From DATLYT01 sp035574455 (GTDB lineage Bacteria > Bacteroidota > Ignavibacteria > UBA10030), in contig DATLYT010000038.1 of assembly GCA_035574455.1 (NCBI GenBank), positions 1 to 10,674 of the forward strand: a stretch of DNA of 10,674 nucleotides, given 5' to 3'. A program made the translations under genes and the position numbers. The notes beneath the pieces were generated by a model. That model had not been told where the DNA came from. It saw nothing but the letters and a program-made list of their open reading frames with translations, and made no database searches. Positions 1 through 5,743 of the stretch are shown in pieces; the stretch's first letter is position 1, and every line of letters starts with the position of its first letter.

Positions 1-1
1 G

Positions 2-24
2 GTTGCATCCTTTTTAGTGGGGGG
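2..24. repeat. Left terminal inverted repeat of the insertion sequence
   Basis: Reads GTTGCATCC, then TTTTTA, then GTGGGGGG. It pairs with the right end: 9 of 9 outer bases, 2 of 6 middle bases and 8 of 8 inner bases match. It is at the 3' side of the transposase gene, whose stop codon is at 32-34. Confidence 0.85.
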
Positions 25-31
25 AGAAGGA

Positions 32-1237
32 TCACGCTGCGATCGAGTTGATATGATGGCAGCGAAGAGCAAGGAGATTGTTGGCACCATCTTTACTCCA
101 GCTCATGCCTTGGCGTTTCATGCGTTTACCGACGACGATGTCAACTATCTTTTCGACGACGCCTGATCCCCAGATCTCCCCCGGTTGGTATCGTAGTCCA
201 TCCCGATTCTGCTCAACATATTCTCGGAACTGTCTTAAAGACTCCCGGTGGCGTTCGTCAGAAGGACGAAGACTGTCCAGATACTCCAAGGCTGTGCTCA
301 GGAGTCCCGTCCTCACCAAGGTGCAAAACCGTTCATACTGCTGTGCTAACAGCACTTCCCGTGCTTTTCGTTTCAGATGATATAAATCCAGGGTGTAGCG
401 ACTCGCTGGAAACTGTCCCTGCCGGATCGTGCCAATCCAGCCAGCTCCATCTGCAATCACATGAACCACCTCTTGACTGCTGAGCCCTCTCAAGCGACAG
501 TGCGTATACCAGTGCTCTCCAAAAGCTTCCACCTCGCTGACACGAGCATAGACGCTCCGCTGGGCGGTCTTCTTGCGCTTGCTTGTGCCCACAGACTCAA
601 TGCCCCGAAACAGTACCCCTACCTTGACCTCCATCCGCTTGCGTCCATACAAATCTCTCACCCCAGGCTCTCGCGTGGCGATCAACGTCCCATCTAACTC
701 TATCGTTGCCAGGCTCTTGGTTTCGTTCGGTTCCGCCCCCGGCCGAGCTTCTTCATAGAGCTTTGCTCGCTCTGCTTCTAAGTGCTGATGCCTCCGGTTG
801 CCTTCCTCCTGTGTCATCTTCCACAAGCGCATCCGCGACAGCTCCATCCCAAACTCCTCCCGCAAAATCGTCGCACTCCAGGCATAGGGGCGTTCCACCA
901 CCAAGCGTATGCACCGCCGTCGCGCACCCTCGGTCTCTCCACCAATTCCACAGATATCCCGCAGCGGATAGATTCGATGACCACGTCTGTTTTCATAGAG
1001 CCGCACCTGAACCTCCACTACCCCAAGGCGGGTCAGAATCTTCCGCTTCTTGAGTCCCTTACTCTCATATCCCCCTCGCCGCAGCACCTCCCCGGAGGCC
1101 CTTCGATCTAAAGCCTCCAGATACTCTCGCATCTCCTGCCGCATTTGCGCTCGGTGACGCTCCTCCAGCTCTTGCTCAAACCGATTGACTTCTTCTTCAT
1201 ACTTCCATAGCTTCTCACTGCATCCAGTATGCCGCAT
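32..1237 (-). CDS. DDE-type transposase, ISLre2/ISKra4-like (UPF0236 family)
   Basis: A 401-residue transposase that should cut and join the element's ends. The N-terminal 60 residues are highly charged and probably coiled (EEEVNRFEQELEERHRAQ), followed by a DNA-binding-like basic region. A catalytic triad can be proposed: Asp182 in TIELDGT, Asp263 in VIADGAGWI, and Glu362 in GSGVVEK. The C-terminal GMSWSKDGANNLLALR is typical of UPF0236/ISKra4-like enzymes. The length is near the low end for the group but both ends of the protein look complete. The ATG is chosen because AGGAGGT lies 7 bases upstream (1245-1251), one of the best Shine-Dalgarno sites in the window. That site is buried in a hairpin (see 1238-1289). 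The exact family, ISLre2 or ISKra4, is uncertain; transposase identity is nearly certain. Confidence 0.92.
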   Translation of the reverse strand: MRHTGCSEKLWKYEEEVNRFEQELEERHRAQMRQEMREYLEALDRRASGEVLRRGGYESKGLKKRKILTRLGVVEVQVRLYENRRGHRIYPLRDICGIGGETEGARRRCIRLVVERPYAWSATILREEFGMELSRMRLWKMTQEEGNRRHQHLEAERAKLYEEARPGAEPNETKSLATIELDGTLIATREPGVRDLYGRKRMEVKVGVLFRGIESVGTSKRKKTAQRSVYARVSEVEAFGEHWYTHCRLRGLSSQEVVHVIADGAGWIGTIRQGQFPASRYTLDLYHLKRKAREVLLAQQYERFCTLVRTGLLSTALEYLDSLRPSDERHRESLRQFREYVEQNRDGLRYQPGEIWGSGVVEKIVDIVVGKRMKRQGMSWSKDGANNLLALRCHHINSIAA

Positions 1238-1289
1238 AGGGTTTACCTCCTACGATGTTGGTTCTCACCTCAATCGTAACGTAAACCCT
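1238..1289 (-). promoter_or_regulatory. Hairpin sequestering the transposase ribosome-binding site
   Basis: On the minus strand AGGGTTTAC (1281-1289) pairs with GTAAACCCT (1238-1246), and the inner TACGAT (1273-1278) pairs with ATCGTA (1251-1256), making about 15 base pairs around a small internal loop. The Shine-Dalgarno AGGAGGT (1245-1251) spans the outer stem, the internal loop and the inner stem, and the ATG follows directly. Only RNA begun upstream of 1289 can form it. RNA from the element's own promoter starts inside the structure and lacks both 5' arms. This matches the protection from impinging transcription known for IS10 and IS50; function here is inferred. Confidence 0.6.
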
Positions 1290-1301
1290 TTTGCGTTTCA
1301 A
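1273..1301 (-). promoter_or_regulatory. Putative transposase promoter inside the IS end
   Basis: On the minus strand TTGAAA (1296-1301) and TACGAT (1273-1278) are separated by exactly 17 bases, a good sigma-70-like pair. Transcription would start near 1266, giving a leader of about 30 bases that still contains the AGGAGGT ribosome-binding site. The -10 box is also the inner 5' arm of the hairpin described at 1238-1289. Confidence 0.55.
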
Positions 1302-1306
1302 GTCCC

Positions 1307-1329
1307 CCCCCCACTTTTACGGATGCAAC
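1307..1329. repeat. Right terminal inverted repeat of the insertion sequence
   Basis: Read on the minus strand from 1329 inward it is GTTGCATCC, GTAAAA, then GTGGGGGG, the counterpart of bases 2-24. The G run continues to nine bases here against six at the left end. The transposase promoter starts only a few bases further in. Confidence 0.85.
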
Positions 1330-1352
1330 TCACCTCGAATTCCTAGGCTCCG

Positions 1353-2249
1353 TTACCGTGAGAGCGACGCGAGGTCCGGCTTCCCCGCATCGACCCACGC
1401 TGTATACCAGAAACTTGCCACACGTCGAATCGAATCCCTCATCCGGCGCTCCACCATGCCGTTGAGCTTCTGATGGTAAAGTGTATAGTAGCGGTCGCTA
1501 AATTCGTACTCCGTCCGACCGCGACGCTGGACGGTTTTCATTAAATCTGCCTGCGGGATCTCTTTGCGAACCTCAACGTCGAGCGTCAACACGGAATCGA
1601 CAAGTCGATAACTCTCCAGAACAATCTCGAATGCCATAGCCAGAGGGTCGGAAATATACTCGACCGTTTCCGGGCCGAGTTGGTAGTTCATCCCAAATTT
1701 CTCCGGCAATCGCCCTTCCCACCTCGAATGAATTCCTTTTTGATCCGTCAACTGGCCGTCATAGTTATCGGTCGTGTGGAGCGGAACATGGGCATCGCCA
1801 ATATAGTGGCCGAGGTTGGATGCATAAAAAACGATCTCGCGCGTGTCCTTCCGCCTCATGGCGTCCGAGAGCTTACGTGTGAATTCCACGATACGCCAGG
1901 GAACCGTGCCGTTGCTATCGACTTTCGCTCGGCCAAATTTCTTTACCGCTTCGTCAAACGAACGCGGAAGCTCGCTGAATGGATACTTCCCATACCGGTC
2001 AATGTCGATGTAGTGGTATGGCGCTTCTGTTGGGTCGGAAAATCGACGCTGGTCCGGCTCCACCGCCTTCGCGATGATAGTATCGGCGTTCGAGTCGAAC
2101 AAGGGTCGCATCTCCTTCGGGAGCGAGCGGATGGCGTACTTGTTAATCTCGCGGTGAGCCCAAAATCCCCAACTGAAAACAGCGGAGGAGAGCAAAAGGA
2201 GAAGCGTACAGACGGTCAACGTAATGAGAACAATCTGTTTTCTATGCAT
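1353..2249 (-). CDS. Secreted zinc-dependent phospholipase C / S1-P1 nuclease-like protein
   Basis: A 298-residue exported hydrolase of the trinuclear-zinc fold shared by bacterial phospholipase C and S1/P1 nuclease. Residues 1-26 form a signal peptide (MHRKQIVLI, a leucine-rich core, then AVFS), so the mature protein would start with Trp27, whose free amino group is a zinc ligand in this fold. Further likely ligands are His32 (WGFWAH, same spacing as Trp1 to His6 of P1), Asp66, His79 (YHYIDID), His148 and Asp152 (HYIGD), His158 (PLH), and His174 with Glu178 (HSRWE). The final H-x3-E is the phospholipase C pattern; S1/P1 nucleases have H-x3-D. The conserved end FWYTAWVDAGKPDL is present and the length is complete. 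It acts in the periplasm or outside the cell; the true substrate, lipid or nucleic acid, cannot be told. No clear Shine-Dalgarno site precedes the ATG. Confidence 0.85.
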   Translation of the reverse strand: MHRKQIVLITLTVCTLLLLLSSAVFSWGFWAHREINKYAIRSLPKEMRPLFDSNADTIIAKAVEPDQRRFSDPTEAPYHYIDIDRYGKYPFSELPRSFDEAVKKFGRAKVDSNGTVPWRIVEFTRKLSDAMRRKDTREIVFYASNLGHYIGDAHVPLHTTDNYDGQLTDQKGIHSRWEGRLPEKFGMNYQLGPETVEYISDPLAMAFEIVLESYRLVDSVLTLDVEVRKEIPQADLMKTVQRRGRTEYEFSDRYYTLYHQKLNGMVERRMRDSIRRVASFWYTAWVDAGKPDLASLSR

Positions 2250-2298
2250 CTGGGGAATCGATCTTATGGTAATGGAGAGTCAAGAGGTCTCGACATTG

Positions 2299-2346
2299 AG
2301 ACAAGACTGCCCTGTCGAGTGACAACGAACAGGCCCGACAGGGCAG
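2299..2346 (-). terminator. Probable intrinsic terminator after the COX24-type mini-gene
   Basis: An 11-bp perfect inverted repeat, CTGCCCTGTCG (2307-2317) and CGACAGGGCAG (2336-2346), with an 18-base loop. It starts 11 bases beyond the mini-gene's stop codon in the direction of transcription. On the minus strand it is followed by TCTTGTCT, a modest U-rich tract, while the plus-strand side has none. It separates the mini-gene from the phospholipase/nuclease gene. Confidence 0.55.
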
Positions 2347-2357
2347 CCGTCCATCGA

Positions 2358-2453
2358 CTAACGAATCTTCTTCTTATGACGCATCTTTCTCAATCTCTTC
2401 TTCCGCTTGTGGGTTGCCATTTTATGCCGCTTACGCTTTTTGCCACTTGGCAT
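2358..2453 (-). CDS. AURKAIP1/COX24-domain mini-protein (mS38-like ribosomal protein)
   Basis: A 31-residue, extremely basic protein that starts MPSGKKRKRHKMATHKRKKR and ends RHKKKIR; 20 of its residues are Lys, Arg or His and it has no acidic residue. The KRHKMATHKRKKRLRK pattern matches the AURKAIP1/COX24 domain, known in mitochondria as the small-subunit ribosomal protein mS38. Short bacterial versions are found in Bacteroidota and relatives. The likely role is binding rRNA in the small ribosomal subunit. The reading frame is supported by GGAGG seven bases before the ATG and by the hairpin just after the TAG. It lies 84 bases after the zinc-ribbon/TPR gene, and whether it has its own promoter is unclear. 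It is easily missed because of its size. Identity is confident; the exact ribosomal position in bacteria is inference. Confidence 0.88.
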   Translation of the reverse strand: MPSGKKRKRHKMATHKRKKRLRKMRHKKKIR

Positions 2454-2537
2454 AGAACGCCTCCTTGAGTTTGTTGGAAGATATGGTGAATTGTGTTGAC
2501 GCGCCCTTATTGTCGAGGGCAACAGCAAACAGACCAC

Positions 2538-3338
2538 TCATTGGACTACCGGTTGACCGTGTTGGGCAAGAAGCCGCTGCGCGCGTTGGCCGACATCGCC
2601 GTTCGGGTCGAGTGCGGCAGTCTTACGAAACCAGTTGTTGGCTTCCTCGACGGCTTTGTTCCCCTTCTCCGTGTTGCCCGCCGCCATCTCGCGCTGTGCT
2701 ATTCGTAGATGCACAATACCGAGGTTGAAATGGCCTAAGACATGCTTCGGATTCTTCTCCAACGCTTTGAGCATTTCTTGCTTCGCTTCGTCCGTCCGGT
2801 CGGTTTCGTAGTAACAGATGCCTAAATCGACACGAGCATCGGCATCATTCGGGTTCTTCTTGAGATACTCCGAATACCGTTGGATTGCCTTATCGTAGAA
2901 CCGGCCATCGTGCAGCAGGTTGGCAAGCTGGAGCAAGAGCTGTTGATCGTTGGGATTCGCTGCGAGGCGCCGCTCCATCTCCTCAATCTGCTGAAGCGCC
3001 TGCATGTTGGCTCCCGTCTGCTCCTCGTTGTGCGTATGCGGGATGTTCTCCACCTTCGGCTTGGTGAGCAACTCCAGCGACAAGACACCAACAGCTAAAA
3101 AGAGAGCAAACCCCGCCATCATTTTCCATGATGGCGCTACCGGTTGTTCTTTCTTCGCCGTTGCTTTTTGCTGCCCGCGGTGTGCTTCTGCCTTCGCGAC
3201 CGCTCCGCCTTTTCCACCGGAAGCGGATTCGGCGGAGGATGTCTCCGACCATTCGACTGGACTTCCGCAGCTACTGCAGAATTGATCGCCCTGGGATAAT
3301 GGCGACCCGCATGCTCCACACAAGACCTTTGGCTTCAT
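2538..3338 (-). CDS. Zinc-ribbon, single-pass membrane TPR protein
   Basis: A 266-residue protein of modular design with no known specific function. Residues 7-24 form a zinc ribbon with Cys7, Cys10, Cys21 and Cys24 (CGAC...CSSC). A low-complexity Ser/Gly/Ala/Lys linker follows to about residue 70. Residues 72-92 are one transmembrane helix (MMAGFALFLAVGVLSLELL). Residues 112-250 hold about three TPR repeats, seen in LANLLHDGRFYDKAIQRYSE, DLGICYYETDRTDEAKQEML and FNLGIVHLRIAQ. With no cleavable signal peptide, the ribbon should face the cytoplasm and the TPRs the periplasm. The start lies 4 bases after the HU stop codon with no Shine-Dalgarno site, so translation is probably coupled to HU. 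A scaffold or assembly role in the envelope is a reasonable guess but unproven. Confidence 0.85.
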   Translation of the reverse strand: MKPKVLCGACGSPLSQGDQFCSSCGSPVEWSETSSAESASGGKGGAVAKAEAHRGQQKATAKKEQPVAPSWKMMAGFALFLAVGVLSLELLTKPKVENIPHTHNEEQTGANMQALQQIEEMERRLAANPNDQQLLLQLANLLHDGRFYDKAIQRYSEYLKKNPNDADARVDLGICYYETDRTDEAKQEMLKALEKNPKHVLGHFNLGIVHLRIAQREMAAGNTEKGNKAVEEANNWFRKTAALDPNGDVGQRAQRLLAQHGQPVVQ

Positions 3339-3342
3339 ACAC

Positions 3343-3642
3343 TTATTTCGGCATCATTTTTTTCAGGTTCTCATCCACAGCATGCTTGAGATCTTTTGAG
3401 ACTTTGAAAATCGGTACAAAATGTTCATCCACCATGACCTGTTCACCGGTACGGGGGTTCCGGGCGACGCGTCCTTTGCGCTTCTTCACCTTAAAACTCC
3501 CGAACCCGCGAATCTCGATATTCTTTCCTTGCTTCAAGGCGTCAATCACGGTCGAGATAAAGCCGTCCACCACTGCTTCGGTTTCCACTTTCGTCAGCCC
3601 GGTGGCTGTTGCGATCACATCAACGATATCGGCTTTTGTCAA
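3343..3642 (-). CDS. HU/IHF-family nucleoid DNA-binding protein
   Basis: A 99-residue histone-like protein that binds and bends DNA, normally as a dimer. The family signature is clear: an N-terminal helical part (TKADIVDVIATATGLTK), then IEIRGFGSFKVKKRKGRVAR and the beta-arm tip ARNPRTGE that enters the minor groove with its proline. Length is normal for the family; the tail NLKKMMPK is slightly longer than in E. coli HU. The start is TTG (3640-3642), preceded by AGGAGG with a 4-base spacer; no ATG fits the family start. It sits 18 bases after sppA and 4 before the zinc-ribbon/TPR gene, so it is the middle gene of an operon. HU or IHF subtype cannot be settled from sequence alone. Confidence 0.93.
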   Translation of the reverse strand: MTKADIVDVIATATGLTKVETEAVVDGFISTVIDALKQGKNIEIRGFGSFKVKKRKGRVARNPRTGEQVMVDEHFVPIFKVSKDLKHAVDENLKKMMPK

Positions 3643-3660
3643 GAGTCCTCCTGTAAGAAG

Positions 3661-4563
3661 TTAATACGGGGTGATCATACGATACTGGACAATCGGCTGG
3701 TTGAGAAACTGCTCTTTCAACGCCGCAAGCTCTGAAACGCTTTCACCAAACAACCGCTCAAAAAACGGCTTCACTTTCCTCTCCTTAATCACGCGTGGCT
3801 TTCCTTCGATACCGCCCATCTCACTTGCCAATGCCAGGGCGTCTTCGAGGGTGCCGAGTGTATCCACAAAGCCATACTCGACGGCTTGTTTGCCGGTAAA
3901 GACACGGCCGTCGGCATACTGCAGGACTTTTTTGCGGTCGAGCTTCCGTTCGGCGACGACTGCATCGACAAACTGTTCGTACACGTTAGCGATCAGTTGG
4001 TCGAAAAATTTCTTCTCATCTTCGGTTGAGCGGCGGAATGGCGAGCCGATGTCTTTGTACTTTCCACTTTTGTACGTCGGGGCCTCGACGCCGATCTTTT
4101 TCATCAGCTCTTCGACCTGAAAGTACTGGATGACGACGCCGATGCTGCCCGTGAGTGTTCCGGGGTTGGCGACGATTTTGTTCGCGCCCAGCGAGACGTA
4201 GTATCCTCCGCTTGCCGCCACTTCACCCATGGAGACAACGACCGGCTTTCCGCTCTCGCGCGTCTTCTTGATTTCCTCATAAATTTCCTGACTTGCGGCC
4301 ACACCGCCGCCGGGAGAGTTTACGCGAACGACAATAGCCTTGACCGACTTATTATCACGATACTTTTTGATCTGCCGAACGATCTCTTCGGACGAGAGGA
4401 TCGGTTCATCGAGCGTTACGAGCGCGACTTTCTCGCCCGTCGTCGAGGAGCTCTCGTCGTACGGTTCAGAGAAAAGCCAACTCAAGATCACGAGGGTGAA
4501 AATCCCGAAGAAGATGATGAGGACAGCGAGGATTCCGAGTACCCACTTCGCGGTATTGGACAT
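3661..4563 (-). CDS. sppA: Signal peptide peptidase SppA (family S49)
   Basis: A 300-residue inner-membrane serine protease that degrades signal peptides left after protein export. Residues 7-30 are an uncleaved N-terminal membrane anchor, and the catalytic domain faces the periplasm. NSPGGG (82-87) forms the oxyanion region. The nucleophile is Ser118 in MGEVAASGGYY, and the general-base lysine is Lys170 in GKYKDIGSPFR. Their spacing of 52 residues equals that of Ser147 and Lys199 in Bacillus subtilis SppA. GTLTGSIGV and DGRVFTGKQA are further family blocks. The length fits the short, single-domain type that assembles as a ring, unlike the doubled 618-residue E. coli form. It is the first gene after the promoter at 4632-4660. 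No strong Shine-Dalgarno site is visible. Confidence 0.94.
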   Translation of the reverse strand: MSNTAKWVLGILAVLIIFFGIFTLVILSWLFSEPYDESSSTTGEKVALVTLDEPILSSEEIVRQIKKYRDNKSVKAIVVRVNSPGGGVAASQEIYEEIKKTRESGKPVVVSMGEVAASGGYYVSLGANKIVANPGTLTGSIGVVIQYFQVEELMKKIGVEAPTYKSGKYKDIGSPFRRSTEDEKKFFDQLIANVYEQFVDAVVAERKLDRKKVLQYADGRVFTGKQAVEYGFVDTLGTLEDALALASEMGGIEGKPRVIKERKVKPFFERLFGESVSELAALKEQFLNQPIVQYRMITPY

Positions 4564-4631
4564 TCTTAATCGGGGAAGTTAATCAGCATCAAAGCGCATA
4601 TGCGGCGCTGTAACTTATTGAAAGACAGTGA

Positions 4632-4660
4632 ATTATAAGAAAGGATAGGATGAAAGTCAA
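4632..4660 (-). promoter_or_regulatory. Sigma-70-type promoter of the sppA operon
   Basis: On the minus strand TTGACT (4655-4660) and a perfect TATAAT (4632-4637) are 17 bases apart. Transcription should start near 4625, leaving a leader of about 60 bases before the sppA ATG. The promoter begins just after the trxB terminator, as expected for a new transcription unit covering sppA, HU and the TPR protein. Confidence 0.75.
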
Positions 4661-4667
4661 TCGAAGA

Positions 4668-4707
4668 AGAAAGAAAAAAGCCCCAGCGAAAACTCTACAC
4701 CGGGGCT
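4668..4707 (-). terminator. Intrinsic terminator of trxB
   Basis: On the minus strand AGCCCC (4702-4707) pairs with GGGGCT (4679-4684), followed directly by TTTTTTCTTTCTTC. The stem is GC-rich, the U-tract is strong, and it begins about 23 bases beyond the trxB stop codon. The U-tract runs almost into the -35 box of the sppA promoter. Confidence 0.85.
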
Positions 4708-4730
4708 TCCTGTGTTGTACGAATCTGGAT

Positions 4731-5684
4731 TCAATCGTGCTCGTGAAGCGCAAGGAATCTCTCCGCATCGATTGCCGCCATACAGCCGGTGCCAGCCGCA
4801 CTCACGGCTTGGCGATAGGTGGGATCGGCAACGTCGCCGGCAGCGAAAACACCGGGAACGCTCGTCGCGGTGCTGCGGCCTTTTGTGAGAATGTAACCGA
4901 CCGCATCCATCTCGAGCTGACCTTCGAAAATCTTCGTGTTCGGCTGATGACCGATGGCGAGGAAGAGTCCGTCGCAAGCAAAGTCTGTCACCTGGCCAGT
5001 CTTGAGGTTCTTTAATCGGACACCTGTGACGCTTTTACGGCCGTTTTCATTCTTGCCGAGCACTTCCTCCACAACGCTGTCCCAGATGAACTCGATCTTC
5101 GGATTCTTCCGTGCACGTTCCTGCATGATTTTAGAGGCACGAAGCTCGTTCCGACGATGGACAATAGTCACTTTCGACGCAAACTTGGTCAGGTACGTTG
5201 CCTCTTCCATTGCAGTATCTCCCCCACCTACCACGACGACGTGAAGATTCTTAAAGAAGAACCCATCGCACGTTGCGCACGCAGAGACGCCGTACCCCAT
5301 GTACTCAGCTTCGGAAGGCAATCCAAGAAGTTTTGCCGACGCACCCGTGGCAACAATGACCGAATCGGCAAAGTAATCCTCGCCATCCGCAACCACGCGG
5401 AACGGATGCTTGGTGAAATCAACCTCTGTGACTTCCTTAAAAAAGCATTGCGCCCCGAATTTCTGTGCCTGAGCTCGGAAGAGCTCCATTAACTTTGGGC
5501 CCAAAATGCCTTCGGGAAACCCAGGATAGTTTTCGACTTCAGTGGTGATGGTCAACTGCCCGCCCGGCTGGTTGCCTTCAAACACGATTGGACTCAGATT
5601 AGCCCGGCCAGCATAGAGTGCGGCTGTGAGACCCGCAGGTCCCGAGCCGATGATAATGACTTTATGATGCTTGTGTTCAGACAT
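4731..5684 (-). CDS. trxB: Thioredoxin-disulfide reductase TrxB
   Basis: A 317-residue cytoplasmic flavoprotein that passes electrons from NADPH through FAD to thioredoxin. The FAD-binding GSGPAG is at residues 13-18 and PGGQL at 40-44. The redox-active pair is Cys136 and Cys139 in ACATCDG. The NADPH domain shows GGGDTAMEEA (153-162) and HRR (176-178), whose arginines select NADPH. The FAD domain resumes with AAGDV (281-285) and RQAVSAAGTGCMAA. Length and order are those of the low-molecular-weight bacterial type. It starts 59 bases after queG, with no clear Shine-Dalgarno site and only a weak promoter-like TATACT upstream, so it may be cotranscribed with the Rieske gene and queG. It ends in the strong terminator at 4668-4707. 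Confidence 0.96.
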   Translation of the reverse strand: MSEHKHHKVIIIGSGPAGLTAALYAGRANLSPIVFEGNQPGGQLTITTEVENYPGFPEGILGPKLMELFRAQAQKFGAQCFFKEVTEVDFTKHPFRVVADGEDYFADSVIVATGASAKLLGLPSEAEYMGYGVSACATCDGFFFKNLHVVVVGGGDTAMEEATYLTKFASKVTIVHRRNELRASKIMQERARKNPKIEFIWDSVVEEVLGKNENGRKSVTGVRLKNLKTGQVTDFACDGLFLAIGHQPNTKIFEGQLEMDAVGYILTKGRSTATSVPGVFAAGDVADPTYRQAVSAAGTGCMAAIDAERFLALHEHD

Positions 5685-5743
5685 TGAATTGGGAAAAGTA
5701 TAAAGTGAATAGTTAGACTCAGTTTTTCAACTCACTCCCCACG

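Larger units (their letters stand above)
2..1329 (-). mobile_element. Complete insertion sequence, ISLre2/ISKra4-like (UPF0236-type transposase)
   Basis: A 1328-bp element with one transposase gene, bounded by imperfect terminal inverted repeats that both begin GTTGCATCC and both contain GTGGGGGG (19 of 23 positions match). The element carries no passenger gene. It lies 23 bases beyond the stop codon of the phospholipase/nuclease gene and in the same orientation, so readthrough from that gene would enter it. Only one base of sequence is present to the left of the element, so a target-site duplication cannot be checked here; the right-hand flank starts TCACCTCGA. The intact frame, good ribosome-binding site and intact ends suggest an element that was recently, or still is, mobile. 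The family name is inferred from protein motifs. Confidence 0.85.

Noticed and set aside
706..1111. Overlapping plus-strand frames inside the transposase
   Set aside because: Low-complexity Pro/Ser/Ala translations antisense to a well-supported transposase; no passenger gene is indicated.
1304..1312. G/C homopolymer run as a G-quadruplex
   Set aside because: A single run of nine without the further G tracts needed for an intramolecular quadruplex; it is better explained as part of the IS inverted repeat.
2250..2290. Promoter for the phospholipase/nuclease using TTGACT
   Set aside because: No acceptable -10 hexamer at 16-18 bases; TAAGAT is only 11 bases away.
1680..2468. Plus-strand open frame of 262 codons
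   Set aside because: It lies antisense to the phospholipase/nuclease and the COX24-type gene, has no recognisable domain, and its codons mirror those of the real minus-strand genes.
2503..2520. Small hairpin GCCCT/AGGGC between the TPR gene and the mini-gene
   Set aside because: Only 5 bp with an 8-base loop and no following U tract on the minus strand; too weak to call a terminator.
3128..3664. Plus-strand open frame of 178 codons across the TPR and HU genes
   Set aside because: Serine/arginine/proline-rich translation typical of an antisense shadow; both genes beneath it have clear family motifs.
5691..5743. Promoter for trxB using TTGAAA and TATACT
   Set aside because: The boxes are 22 bases apart, too far for a standard promoter; trxB may be read from the upstream transcript.
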